NCBI RefSeq assembly: GCF_000147815.2
Contig: NC_015957.1
Span: forward strand, 7,502,001-7,566,000
Origin: Streptomyces violaceusniger Tu 4113
GTDB taxonomy: Bacteria > Actinomycetota > Actinomycetes > Streptomycetales > Streptomycetaceae
Length of the DNA stretch: 64,000 bases
Direction of reading: 5' to 3'
In this document: piece by piece, positions 53,383 to 60,782 of the stretch
How positions within the stretch are numbered: position 1 is the stretch's first letter
How the letters are laid out: every line of letters starts with the position of its first letter
Program-made: the position numbers and the translations under genes
The notes under the pieces: generated by a model
Databases searched by the model: none
Told to the model about the DNA's origin: nothing
The model's input: only the letters and a program-made list of their open reading frames with translations

Positions 53383-54394
53383 GAAGGAACTGCTACACCA
53401 TCTGCCGGCCCTAGTGCCGCGCCGGCCTTCTGTGTCCGCACGCCCACCCGGGAGAGGGCAGGGAATGCAGGGATCGCGGTTGCTTGACCGGAGACCACCT
53501 CACTATCGATGTCCTGCGGTACCCGGACTCGACAATCCGTCCGGGCGATCCTGATGGCGCCTGGTTCCTCCGTTCTTCCCTCTGAGTGAACTGCCTTACC
53601 AAACGGGGACTGCGTACTGCTGATACCGCGAACTGCTTGTACTGCCGGTGATGCGACCTACCGGTGACCTGTGCGAGCGCCACTCTTCGGCAGCCAGCCC
53701 CGTCGCCCGTCCTGCGTCTGCTCTGGCTTGGAACCCCACTGCCGAACCTCCCGGTGCGCGCGCCCGCAGCCGACACCTTCACCGAGGTACTGCTCACTTC
53801 ACTTCACTGCTGGGTACTGCCACTGTGTCAACTGCTGTCGGCGGCCCCTGATGACTGCGGGCCGCCCGGTCCGGTCGCCAGTCCCGTCGCCGTCCTGCAA
53901 CTGCTCTGGCTTCGGAACTCCGCCACCGCACCGTCCTGCGTACTGCGACTACCTGTACTGCTGCCCGGCAGTTCGTCTCTGCCGGGCCCTTCGGTCTCTC
54001 TGGGCTACGAGAGAAACCATAACCACACCACCGCCCAATGTCTACTCCGGCCAGCACAGGTTTTCTCGTCGGCTGGAGAGGTAATCGGCCCCCGCCGGGA
54101 GGACGCACGGCGTGGCTCCACCCGGCTTAACCGCCTCAGGACGGGGGAGAAGCACCGGGCAGGCATGCTCCGGCGATCAGAGACCAGGGTGACCTGATGA
54201 CACGATGAGCGTCGACGTCGCAGCCGGCCAGCCCGCAGCTCCTGACCGGGTGTGACATGCCGCCGTTGGCGTAATCGGCTCGTTGGGCCGGTTGGCCGCG
54301 GCAGGCTGTGCGGATTGACGGTCGTATCAGGAGCCCGTGTGTACCGATCACGTGATTGGGTCTTCGAGCGGATCCGTCAAGGGCGGGTGCGGCT
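53383..54394. other. Gene-free kilobase with an ACTGC-rich tract
   Basis: No coding frame with recognisable content was found. Between 53588 and 53961 the pentamer ACTGC occurs about 14 times, including many TACTGC and AACTGC, along with a diverged duplicated block (CCGTCGCC...GTCCTGC...CTGCTCTGGCTT near 53699 and 53883). The tract is closed by a 9-bp perfect hairpin (53963-53971 with 53979-53987, loop of 7 nt). The pattern suggests a structured non-coding RNA or a repeat-derived regulatory tract on the plus strand. No known RNA family was recognised. Confidence 0.4.
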
Positions 54395-55633
54395 GTGACG
54401 GCAGGAGAGTCGCAGCCCGAAAAGGGCGCGGTGGACCGGTCAGAAGGATTCGGTGAGCGGCTGCTGGGGGTGCTGCTGGACCAGGCCCACGAGATGCCAC
54501 CGCATCTGATCGCCCCGCTGATCGTGGAAGTGGTGGGCCGGGTCGGGGGCCGTGATGTCTCGGTCCTCCTGCAGGACTACGAACAACTGATGCTGGTGCC
54601 GCTGCCGGGTAGGCGGCTGACCGTCGGCGAGCGCGCGCCGATTGATGGCTCCCCCGCCGGCACGGCCTTCCGGAGCGGAACCCCCGTCGAGGTGCCGCAG
54701 GCAGACGGCGTGCGGATCTACCTGCCGTTGCTGGACGGCAGCGACCAGGTGGGGGTGCTGGCGCTCACCCTGGACACCATCGACGACGACCGGCGACTGC
54801 TGCACCGACTGGCCGGCCTGGCCGCCCACATGCTGGTCACCAAGAACAGCTACACCGACCAGTTCTTCCAGACCCGACGGCGCGAGCCGATGAGCGTGGC
54901 CGCGGAGATCCAGTGGTCCCTGCTGCCCCCGCTGTCGATGTCCACCCCGCAGGTCGCGGTAGCCGGCATCCTCGAACCCGCCTACAAGGTCGCCGGCGAC
55001 AGCTTCGACTACGCCCTCAACGACGACATCCTGCACGTCGCCACGGTCGATGCGATGGGCCACGGCCTGGATGCCGCCACCATGGCGACCGTCGCCATCG
55101 GCGCCTACCGGCACGCCCGCCGCACCGACGTCGGGCTGTCCGAGATCTACGCGTTCATGGACCGGGCCATCGCCGGGCAGTTCGGGCCCGAGCACTTCGT
55201 CACCGCACAGATGATGCGCCTGAACGTTGCGACAGGCCACCTGCAATGGGTCAACGCCGGCCACCCCGCGCCGCTGCTGATTCGCAACCACCAGGTCGTC
55301 CGGCAACTTCACAGCCTCACCACCTTGCCGGTCGGCTTCGGCGGCGACGAGCCCCAGCTCAGCGAGCAGACACTCCAGGTCGGCGACCGGGTGCTGTGCT
55401 TCACCGACGGCCTGATCGAGGAGCACGATGTCCGCGGCGAACAGTTCGGCGAGGAGCAACTCATCGCCTGGGTCAACCGCATCGAGTACGCCGAGGAAGG
55501 GGTTCGGGCGGTGGTGCGCTCCCTCTCCCACACCCTGATCCGGGAGCGGGGCGGGATCACCAGCGACGATGCAACCCTCTTCCTGATCGAGTGGCGCGGG
55601 GGTGCCGCCGACCACCTCGCCACCCTGGAATGA
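54395..55633 (+). CDS. GAF-PP2C (SpoIIE-type) serine/threonine phosphatase
   Basis: A 412-aa soluble protein. Residues about 20-150 resemble a GAF sensor domain (VSVLLQDYEQLMLVPLPG, GSPAGTAFRSGTPVEVPQ, GVLALTLDTID). Residues about 170-405 form a PP2C/SpoIIE phosphatase with SVAAEIQWSLLPPL, YKVAGDSFDYAL, ATVDAMGHGLDAATMA carrying the metal aspartate, WVNAGHPAPLL and LCFTDGLIEE. Such Streptomyces proteins usually dephosphorylate anti-anti-sigma factors. No kinase or anti-sigma gene is adjacent, so the partner is unknown. GTG at 54395 (VTAGESQPEKG) is chosen because GGGCGGG precedes it; a TTG at 54356 would add 13 residues. Confidence 0.88.
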   Translation: MTAGESQPEKGAVDRSEGFGERLLGVLLDQAHEMPPHLIAPLIVEVVGRVGGRDVSVLLQDYEQLMLVPLPGRRLTVGERAPIDGSPAGTAFRSGTPVEVPQADGVRIYLPLLDGSDQVGVLALTLDTIDDDRRLLHRLAGLAAHMLVTKNSYTDQFFQTRRREPMSVAAEIQWSLLPPLSMSTPQVAVAGILEPAYKVAGDSFDYALNDDILHVATVDAMGHGLDAATMATVAIGAYRHARRTDVGLSEIYAFMDRAIAGQFGPEHFVTAQMMRLNVATGHLQWVNAGHPAPLLIRNHQVVRQLHSLTTLPVGFGGDEPQLSEQTLQVGDRVLCFTDGLIEEHDVRGEQFGEEQLIAWVNRIEYAEEGVRAVVRSLSHTLIRERGGITSDDATLFLIEWRGGAADHLATLE

Positions 55634-55639
55634 GCCGAT

Positions 55640-55656
55640 ACCGCCTGACTGGCGGT
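55640..55656 (+). terminator. Small hairpin after the PP2C gene
   Basis: ACCGCC-TGACT-GGCGGT, a 6-bp stem, 7 bp past the stop codon. Weak but well placed. Confidence 0.35.
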
Positions 55657-55720
55657 GCGGCCGCTGGCGGTGACTCTGGCATGTCACGCGAGAAGACCGC
55701 GAGGGATCTATCGTCAAGGT

Positions 55721-55964
55721 ATGAGCGTGTTCGTCAAGCTGGTGGAGAACCGGCCCCCCAAGGAATACGCGGAGCTGTGCAGATATCTCCTACGACGACG
55801 TCACCGAAGGTGAGTCGCCCGCCACGTACGAGTACGACCTGCTTCCGAGCGGCGCATTGCGGAACCTCAGGGTGACCAAAGGCGAAGCCGCTGTCGTCGA
55901 ATCGATCTACGCTCCCGGACTCTGGTTCCGTGTCCAGGGGCAGTGGCGCGGTAATGCGGAATAG
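55721..55964 (+). pseudogene. Small conserved hypothetical protein, frameshifted
   Basis: ATG at 55721 with AAGG upstream reads SVFVKLVENRPPKEYAEL; an extra base near 55778 then shifts the frame, and the second frame continues DISYDDVTEGESPATYEYDL, LPSGALRNLRV and WFRVQGQWRG to a stop at 55962-55964. Joined, the product would be about 80 aa and look like a small cytosolic protein of unknown function. Confidence 0.5.
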
Positions 55965-56134
55965 CAAGCACTCTGCCGGCGGCCGGGCACTGCCGGCTGC
56001 TGGGCCCGGCGGTGCTTGAGGTCCAAGCAGAATGTGCTCATGCTTCGCGTCAGCCTACGGAATCACGTCGGAAACTACCTGCAGGTGTACCGTGGATTCT
56101 GGGTTGCGCACTCTCACGTGTTGCGCCTGAAAGG

Positions 56135-56162
56135 ACGGCCCCGGCGGTTTCACCGGGGCCGT
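56135..56162. terminator. Strong hairpin terminator
   Basis: ACGGCCCCGG (56135-56144), an 8-nt loop and its exact complement (56153-56162), followed by TTTCG. It closes the segment that holds the PP2C gene and the small pseudogene. Confidence 0.65.
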
Positions 56163-56321
56163 TTCGAGGATCACGCTGAGTGAGCTGGCGCGGTCGCACA
56201 GGCACCGTGGCCGCCCTCGGAGTCTTAGGGCGTGTATTGAAAGTGAGAGGGGGCACCCCCGACCTGGCGTGAGCTAGGGCCTGTTGCGAAGGTGGATCAA
56301 GGTCGTAGATGATCACCGTCT

Positions 56322-56627
56322 GTGGGACGGGGTGACCTGACGAACGGCCAGTGGGCCCGGCTGCAGCCATTGCTACCGACGGGCAAGAAGCCGGGCCGGC
56401 CGCGGACCTGGACGCATCGGCTGCTGATCGACGGAATACGGTGGCGGACCAGGACGGGTGCGCCGTGGCGGGACGTCCCGGAGCGGTACGGGCCGTGGCA
56501 CCGGGCCTACGACCTGTTTCGGCGGTGGCAGCGCGACGGCATCTGGAAGCGCATTCTGGAGCAACTGCATGCATATCGTACGGCTCCGTACGTGCGGCGG
56601 GATGCCCAGCCACCAACGGACGCCTGA
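56322..56627 (+). pseudogene. IS5-family transposase, N-terminal fragment
   Basis: GTG at 56322 reads MGRGDLTNGQWARLQPLLPT, followed by DGIRWRTRTGAPWRDVPERY and RWQRDGIWKRILEQL, the standard N-terminal DUF4096 region of IS5-type transposases. Similarity ends near 56570; the remaining residues to the stop are unrelated. The left end of the element is probably near 56276 (GGGCCTGTTGCGAAGGTGG). Confidence 0.8.
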
Positions 56628-56651
56628 TCCGGGACGCGCGCGGCGACTGCC

Positions 56652-57090
56652 CTAACGCGTGGCCGTGGCGCCCCACTCGTGCGCCAGCGCCGCCGCCTCG
56701 CCACGCGACCCGACGCCCAGCTTCTCCAGGATCTTCGCCACGTGGAACTTCACCGTGGACTCGCTGATGTGCAGCTCACCGGCTTGGAGTCCCGTGAAGC
56801 GCCCTCCGAGGAGGTACGTCGCAGCCTGCACGATCCAGGACTCAGGCGTGTTCGGGCTGAGCATGGTGACGCCCACCCCCAGGCCAACGCCGCGCCGACT
56901 GAGCGCACCCATGTACTGCGAGACCAAGTCCCTCACCTGGGCGTAGGTCAGTCGCCGGTCGCCCGCGACGAACGCCTCCGACGAGCTGTGCCGCGTCAGC
57001 GACTGGACGATGAGGTCGCTTCAGCGTCGCACCGGCCGAGGCCGCCGATGCTGGCGAGGAGCTCTGGGTGGTGGCGGAGGAAGTCACCCT
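56652..57090 (-). pseudogene. Chimeric remnant: acyl-CoA ligase N-terminal fragment joined to a LuxR HTH
   Basis: From the minus strand near 57090 the sequence reads DFLRHHPELLASIGGLGRCD in one frame, then after an indel near 57015 VQSLTRHSSSEAFVAGDRRL and YAQVRDLVSQYMGALSRRGV in another; together these resemble the N-terminus of an AMP-binding acyl-CoA ligase. At about 56790, after YLLGGRFTGLQ, the frame passes without interruption into AGELHISESTVKFHVAKILE, KLGVGSRGEAAAL, the recognition helix and tail of a LuxR/NarL HTH, ending at 56652. An in-frame ATG at 56936 could give a 94-aa chimeric product. Confidence 0.6.
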
Positions 57091-57163
57091 TCCAGCGTGG
57101 GCTCCCGCACCATTGGGCTGCCACCGATGTTCCGCCAGGAACTACGGCTACCCCGCCAACCTC

Positions 57164-57949
57164 TCACCCATGGGAGCTGCGGGAGGACCGAGCCGACGAG
57201 CGATAGCCTCCGGGTGTCTGACCGACCAGCACGGTGAAGGCGTCGATGAAGCTGCTGGGGTTCGACCAGCCCAGCCGGATCGCCGTGTCGGTGACCGAGG
57301 CGCCGTCGCCGAGCTCGATCAGCGCCCGTTGGATGCGCAGCAGGGTGCGCCACTGGTGGAAGCTCATCGACAGCTCGCTGCCGAACAGTCGGCTCAGGGT
57401 GCGTTCGCTGGCGCCGGTGCGGTGGCCCAGCTCGGCCAGGGTCGCCGGGCTTGCTGGGTCCACGTGAAGCAGGTCGGTGACCGCCTTGAGACGCCGGTCG
57501 CTCGGCTCCGGGAGGCGCAGCGGCTCTTGTGCGGCGCGGGCGAGCTCGGCGAGTACGACGTCGATCAGCAGCCGCGCACGGGGGCTCTCCAGCGGCTCGC
57601 CCTCGCTCATCAGCGCCAGATAGGCCTCGCGCAGCAACGCGCTCGCCACGAAGACCGACGGCTCGGCCGGCAGCTGTCCGGTCAGCGTCACGGGCAGCGA
57701 CAGCACCCGGATGTCCGTCTCGCCGTACGCCTTGCTGCTGTGCACCGCGAAGGGCGGCACCCACATGATCCGACTGGCCGGCGCCACCCAGGTGCCCACC
57801 TGGGTCGCTGTGACCAGGGCCCCACGCGCGGCGTAGCGGAGCTGGCCATAGTCGTGGAAGTGCGCGGCCACGTCGGCGCCATGGGCCAGCGGCGCCGACA
57901 ACGGCCCATCGTCGGTGCAGAAGCTCGGCTCGCCGCTGGGGTCGGACAC
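57164..57949 (-). CDS. AraC-family transcriptional regulator with cupin-like N-terminus
   Basis: A regulator of about 261 aa. The N-terminal part (AAHFHDYGQLRYAARGALVT, then WVAPASRIMWVPPFAVHSS) is the cupin sensor found in many AraC proteins. The C-terminal two-HTH domain shows TLAELGHRTGASERTLSRLF, FHQWRTLLRIQRALIELG and VTDTAIRLGWSNPSSFIDAF, with the usual TPGGYR close. GTG 57949 is chosen because earlier in-frame starts (58057, 58042) would place the paired operator at 57970-58005 inside the coding region. It is divergent from an NmrA-like gene and a quinone-oxidoreductase-like gene, which it probably controls. Confidence 0.85.
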   Translation of the reverse strand: MSDPSGEPSFCTDDGPLSAPLAHGADVAAHFHDYGQLRYAARGALVTATQVGTWVAPASRIMWVPPFAVHSSKAYGETDIRVLSLPVTLTGQLPAEPSVFVASALLREAYLALMSEGEPLESPRARLLIDVVLAELARAAQEPLRLPEPSDRRLKAVTDLLHVDPASPATLAELGHRTGASERTLSRLFGSELSMSFHQWRTLLRIQRALIELGDGASVTDTAIRLGWSNPSSFIDAFTVLVGQTPGGYRSSARSSRSSHG

Positions 57950-57969
57950 GCGATTGAGGCTACCCGACA

Positions 57970-58005
57970 CTGGCGGGTTATCGGAAGAACCTGGCGGGAT
58001 ACCGG
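57970..58005. promoter_or_regulatory. Predicted AraC-type operator pair
   Basis: CTGGCGGGTTATCGG (57970-57984) and CTGGCGGGATACCGG (57991-58005) are direct repeats 21 bp apart start to start, two helical turns, as expected for an AraC-family dimer, in the divergent region. Confidence 0.6.
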
Positions 58006-58040
58006 TGGTGCGCCTGGCGCCGCAGACGCATCGTGGAGAC

Positions 58041-58160
58041 ATGTCACAACAGATCAAGCTCGAGGACGCCGCGCCCGCGTCGTCCTCCCCCCACCGCCGA
58101 GGTCAACACCGGACTCGTGCTCACCTCGCTCACGCCCTGAGTGAAGGGTGGCAGCGATGA
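58041..58160 (+). CDS. Possible 39-aa leader ORF coupled to the NmrA-like gene
   Basis: ATG at 58041 (MSQQIKLEDAAPASSS) reads to a TGA that overlaps the next ATG as ATGA at 58157-58160. It may be a leader peptide or the frameshifted start of a lost gene: a neighbouring frame reads TAEVNTGLVLTSLTP and stop. No homology is recognised. Confidence 0.25.
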   Translation: MSQQIKLEDAAPASSSPHRRGQHRTRAHLAHALSEGWQR

Positions 58161-59035
58161 GCACACAGACGACCGGCACGATCGCAGTCTTCGGCGCGAC
58201 GGGGCAACAGGGCGGGGCGGTGGTCGACGCGCTGCTGGACCACAAGGCCCCTGTGCGGGCCCTGGTCCGCAACCCGCAATCCGACCGGGCTCAGGCGCTG
58301 GCCGCCCGCGGCGTCGAGCTGGCGGCCATCCGGACCGACGACCCGGCGTCGTTGGTCGCCGCGCTGACGGCGGTCGAGGCGTTCTACTTCATGACCCCGG
58401 AGGCGAACAACCTCGAAGAGGTCGAGACGGAGATCCGCATCGGCACCGCGCTCGTCGACGCGGCGGTCGCGGCACGCGTCCCGCACGTCGTGTTCAACTC
58501 GGTCTTCGGCGCGGACCGGGAGCGGGGTGTGCCGCACCATGACTCGAAGCACTCGATCGAGGAGCACCTGAGGAAGTCCGGCCTCAGGGCCGCGATGGTT
58601 CGCCCGACCCCCTTCATGGAGGAGATGGCACCGAGCCTGGAGCACGGAGAGGTCGTGCTGAGGCTGCCGCTGCCGGAGGACGTCGCCCTGAAGATGATCT
58701 CGGTCAGGGACGTCGGCCGGGTCGCCGCCGCGCTCCTGCTCGACACCGCGGAGGCACCCGGCGGAGCCGTCGAGCTCGTCGGCGACGAGCTGACGGGCCC
58801 TCAGATCGCCGCGGCGTTCGGCGCGCGCGCCGGGCTCCCGGCACGTTACGAGGCCCTCCCGTTGAGCGTGCTTCCCAGCGACCTCGACAGGGCGATGTTC
58901 CGCCAGTTCGCGAAGGCGGCGGAACACCCGTCGGATCTTGCGGTGGTGCGGGCGATCGAGCCGGCCACCCTGGACCTGGCCGAGTGGATCCGATCCACCG
59001 GCTGGACCGCGCCCGCCGGTCCAGGCCAAGGTTGA
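58157..59035 (+). CDS. NmrA-like NAD(P)-binding protein (atypical SDR)
   Basis: A 292-aa protein. The N-terminal Rossmann motif FGATGQQG is at residues 12-19, followed by VRALVRNP and AFYFMTPEAN, typical of NmrA/HSCARG-like proteins and NAD(P)H:quinone reductases of the atypical SDR group. No classical Y-x3-K site is evident, so it may act as a redox sensor or a reductase. ATG 58157 follows GAAGGGTGG; a GTG at 58148 is possible. It is first of two co-directional genes divergent from the AraC regulator, and is probably controlled by it. Confidence 0.87.
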   Translation: MSTQTTGTIAVFGATGQQGGAVVDALLDHKAPVRALVRNPQSDRAQALAARGVELAAIRTDDPASLVAALTAVEAFYFMTPEANNLEEVETEIRIGTALVDAAVAARVPHVVFNSVFGADRERGVPHHDSKHSIEEHLRKSGLRAAMVRPTPFMEEMAPSLEHGEVVLRLPLPEDVALKMISVRDVGRVAAALLLDTAEAPGGAVELVGDELTGPQIAAAFGARAGLPARYEALPLSVLPSDLDRAMFRQFAKAAEHPSDLAVVRAIEPATLDLAEWIRSTGWTAPAGPGQG

Positions 59036-59070
59036 TCTTTCACCTAGAGCGTTGATCTTTCACCTAGAGC
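59031..59070. repeat. Exact 20-bp tandem duplication between two oxidoreductase genes
   Basis: GTTGATCTTTCACCTAGAGC occurs twice without a gap (59031-59050, 59051-59070). The first copy contains the stop codon of the NmrA-like gene (59033-59035); the second lies in the 55-bp spacer before the next gene. Confidence 0.9.
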
Positions 59071-59090
59071 GACGAGCACTGGAGCAGGAC

Positions 59091-59993
59091 ATGAAGGCGA
59101 TCACCTACACCGAGTTCGGCGGCCCGGAAGTCCTCCGCCTCGCAGAGGTCGACGAGCCGCACGCCGGACCCGGACAGGTGCGGCTGAAGGTCGTGGCGGC
59201 AGCGGTCAACCCGCTCGACTACAAGATCCGCAACGGGTGGAGGCCGCAGATGGCGCCGCCGTTCCCGGTGATCCCCGGCGTGGAGGCGGCCGGCGTCGTC
59301 GACGAGGTCGGCGAAGGCGTGACCGGCGTCGCGGTGGGTGACGAGGTCCTGGGCTGGACCGTCACCGGCGCGTACGCCGAGCACGCGCTGGCCGTCGACT
59401 TCGGCCCGAAGCCCGCGGACCTCGACTGGGACCTCGCCGCGGCACTGCCCGTCGCCGTCGAGACCTCGGTCCGCGTGCTCGGCGCCCTCGGCGTCGGGGA
59501 AGGCGACACGCTCCTGCTGCACGGAGCCGCGGGTGTGGCCGGCGCCGTCGGTGTTCAGCTCGCGGTCGCCCGCGGCGCCACGGTCATCGGCACCGCCTCC
59601 CCCGGCAACCACGACTACCTGCGCTCGCTGGGCGCGATCCCGGTCGCCTACGGCGCCGGCCTCGCCGACCGGGTCCGCGAGGCCGCACCGCAGGGCATCG
59701 ACGCCGTGTACGACGCCGCGGGGGCGGGCGACCTGGAGGTGTCGATCGACCTGCTCAGCGGCACCGACCGGATCATCACCATCGCCGATCAGAAGGCCGC
59801 CGAGCTGGGCGTCACCTTCTCCGGCCCCGGCGGCGCCCCGTTCGGTTCCCGCCTCGGCGAGTACGCCCGCCTCGCAGCCGACGGCAAGCTCACGGTGCGC
59901 ATCGCGCAGAGCCTTCCGCTGGAGGACGCCGCGAAGGCGCAGGAGCTGAGCGCGAGCGGTCACGCCGCCGGGAAGCTCGTCCTGCGGCCGTAG
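59091..59993 (+). CDS. NADPH-dependent quinone oxidoreductase-like protein (zinc-free MDR)
   Basis: A 300-aa medium-chain dehydrogenase of the quinone-oxidoreductase type. It starts MKAITYTEFGGPEVLRLAEV, has VNPLDYKIRNG in place of zinc ligands, the GVEAAGVV segment, and the nucleotide motif LLLHGAAGVAGAVGVQLA, ending with AAGKLVLRP. The absence of cysteine clusters excludes a zinc alcohol dehydrogenase. It should reduce quinones or activated alkenes with NADPH in the cytosol. GGAGCAGG precedes the ATG. It follows the NmrA-like gene by 55 bp and is probably in the same operon. Confidence 0.9.
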   Translation: MKAITYTEFGGPEVLRLAEVDEPHAGPGQVRLKVVAAAVNPLDYKIRNGWRPQMAPPFPVIPGVEAAGVVDEVGEGVTGVAVGDEVLGWTVTGAYAEHALAVDFGPKPADLDWDLAAALPVAVETSVRVLGALGVGEGDTLLLHGAAGVAGAVGVQLAVARGATVIGTASPGNHDYLRSLGAIPVAYGAGLADRVREAAPQGIDAVYDAAGAGDLEVSIDLLSGTDRIITIADQKAAELGVTFSGPGGAPFGSRLGEYARLAADGKLTVRIAQSLPLEDAAKAQELSASGHAAGKLVLRP

Positions 59994-60000
59994 CTGGCTG

Positions 60001-60545
60001 TCATCGAGGCACTTCCCTGAAACGTCTTCGTCGGCGCTTTCGCAACACGTCCCAGACCGCTTCTCGGGCCTGGTCGGCTTCTGCCACGATCCGTTGGAAT
60101 TCGGCCCTCTCCAGCAGATCACTCGCTGTGCGGCTGCGCAGCGGACCGGTAGCCGCGGTCATCAGCCAGGCGGCGATGGCCGGATCCGTCTGCGGCGGAA
60201 TCACCAGCAGGTCCCAGCGGCCGACGGTGTAGGAGAGAAGCAACAGCTTGTGGGGGTCTTGCTCGGCCTTGAACCAGCCGACGCTCACCACGTGCCCATC
60301 AACGGGCACCTTCCGTGGGATGACCGGCCACAGGGTCGGGTTCACCGTGACATGCGTGATGTGCCCCCAAAGGGGATCCAGCACCGCTGTCAACGCAGGA
60401 AGTTCCGCCGCCAGGTCGCGGGAGCGGGCCACCAGGCACCGTCCAGAAGAGCACCAGGGGTGTCCGTTGAGGCGAGCGCGAGACGCAGCGGCAGCGAAAA
60501 AGTCCGCTCCTCGACCGCCGACGTATACAGAATGGTCGCGGTCAT
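60001..60545 (-). pseudogene. DUF5994-type protein, frameshifted
   Basis: From the ATG ending at 60545 the frame reads MTATILYTSAVEERTFSLPL, LALASTDTPGALLDGAWWP; a missing base near 60428 then shifts it, and the second frame continues SRDLAAELPALTAVLDPLWG, NPTLWPVIPRKVPVDGHVVS and WFKAEQDPHKLLLLSYTVGR to the stop at 60001. Together these match the DUF5994 family of small Streptomyces proteins of unknown function. The break sits in the conserved DGAWWPRSRDL motif, so the gene is probably inactive. Confidence 0.7.
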
Positions 60546-60567
60546 GACGCGGACTTGTCCCCGGGCC

Positions 60568-60585
60568 GGCCGGTGTACACCGGCC
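60568..60585. promoter_or_regulatory. 18-bp perfect palindrome upstream of the DUF5994 remnant
   Basis: GGCCGGTGTACACCGGCC, 22 bp upstream of the start codon. It could be an operator or a hairpin; its lack of a loop favours a protein-binding site. Confidence 0.4.
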
Positions 60586-60782
60586 CGGTGTTGTGAATCG
60601 CCGAGAACGACAGGAGCTTAGCCTCGGTCTTTCATCAAGCCTCTGAGCATTGCGGTTGAGTCTGGGTTCTGAGTGGGCTGGGTCGTGACGGTGTGATGCG
60701 GGCATGCGGCAGGCCCGGCGCGGTGGCCGGGTGCTCCAGGAGTCCTCGGGGTCGTGGTCGGGCGGCATCGCGAAGCGGCTGG

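Noticed and set aside
56652..56936. A genuine small LuxR-family regulator
   Set aside because: The upstream part of the frame reads as an acyl-CoA ligase fragment, not a receiver or sensor domain, and further upstream is frameshifted; the HTH is a fused tail.
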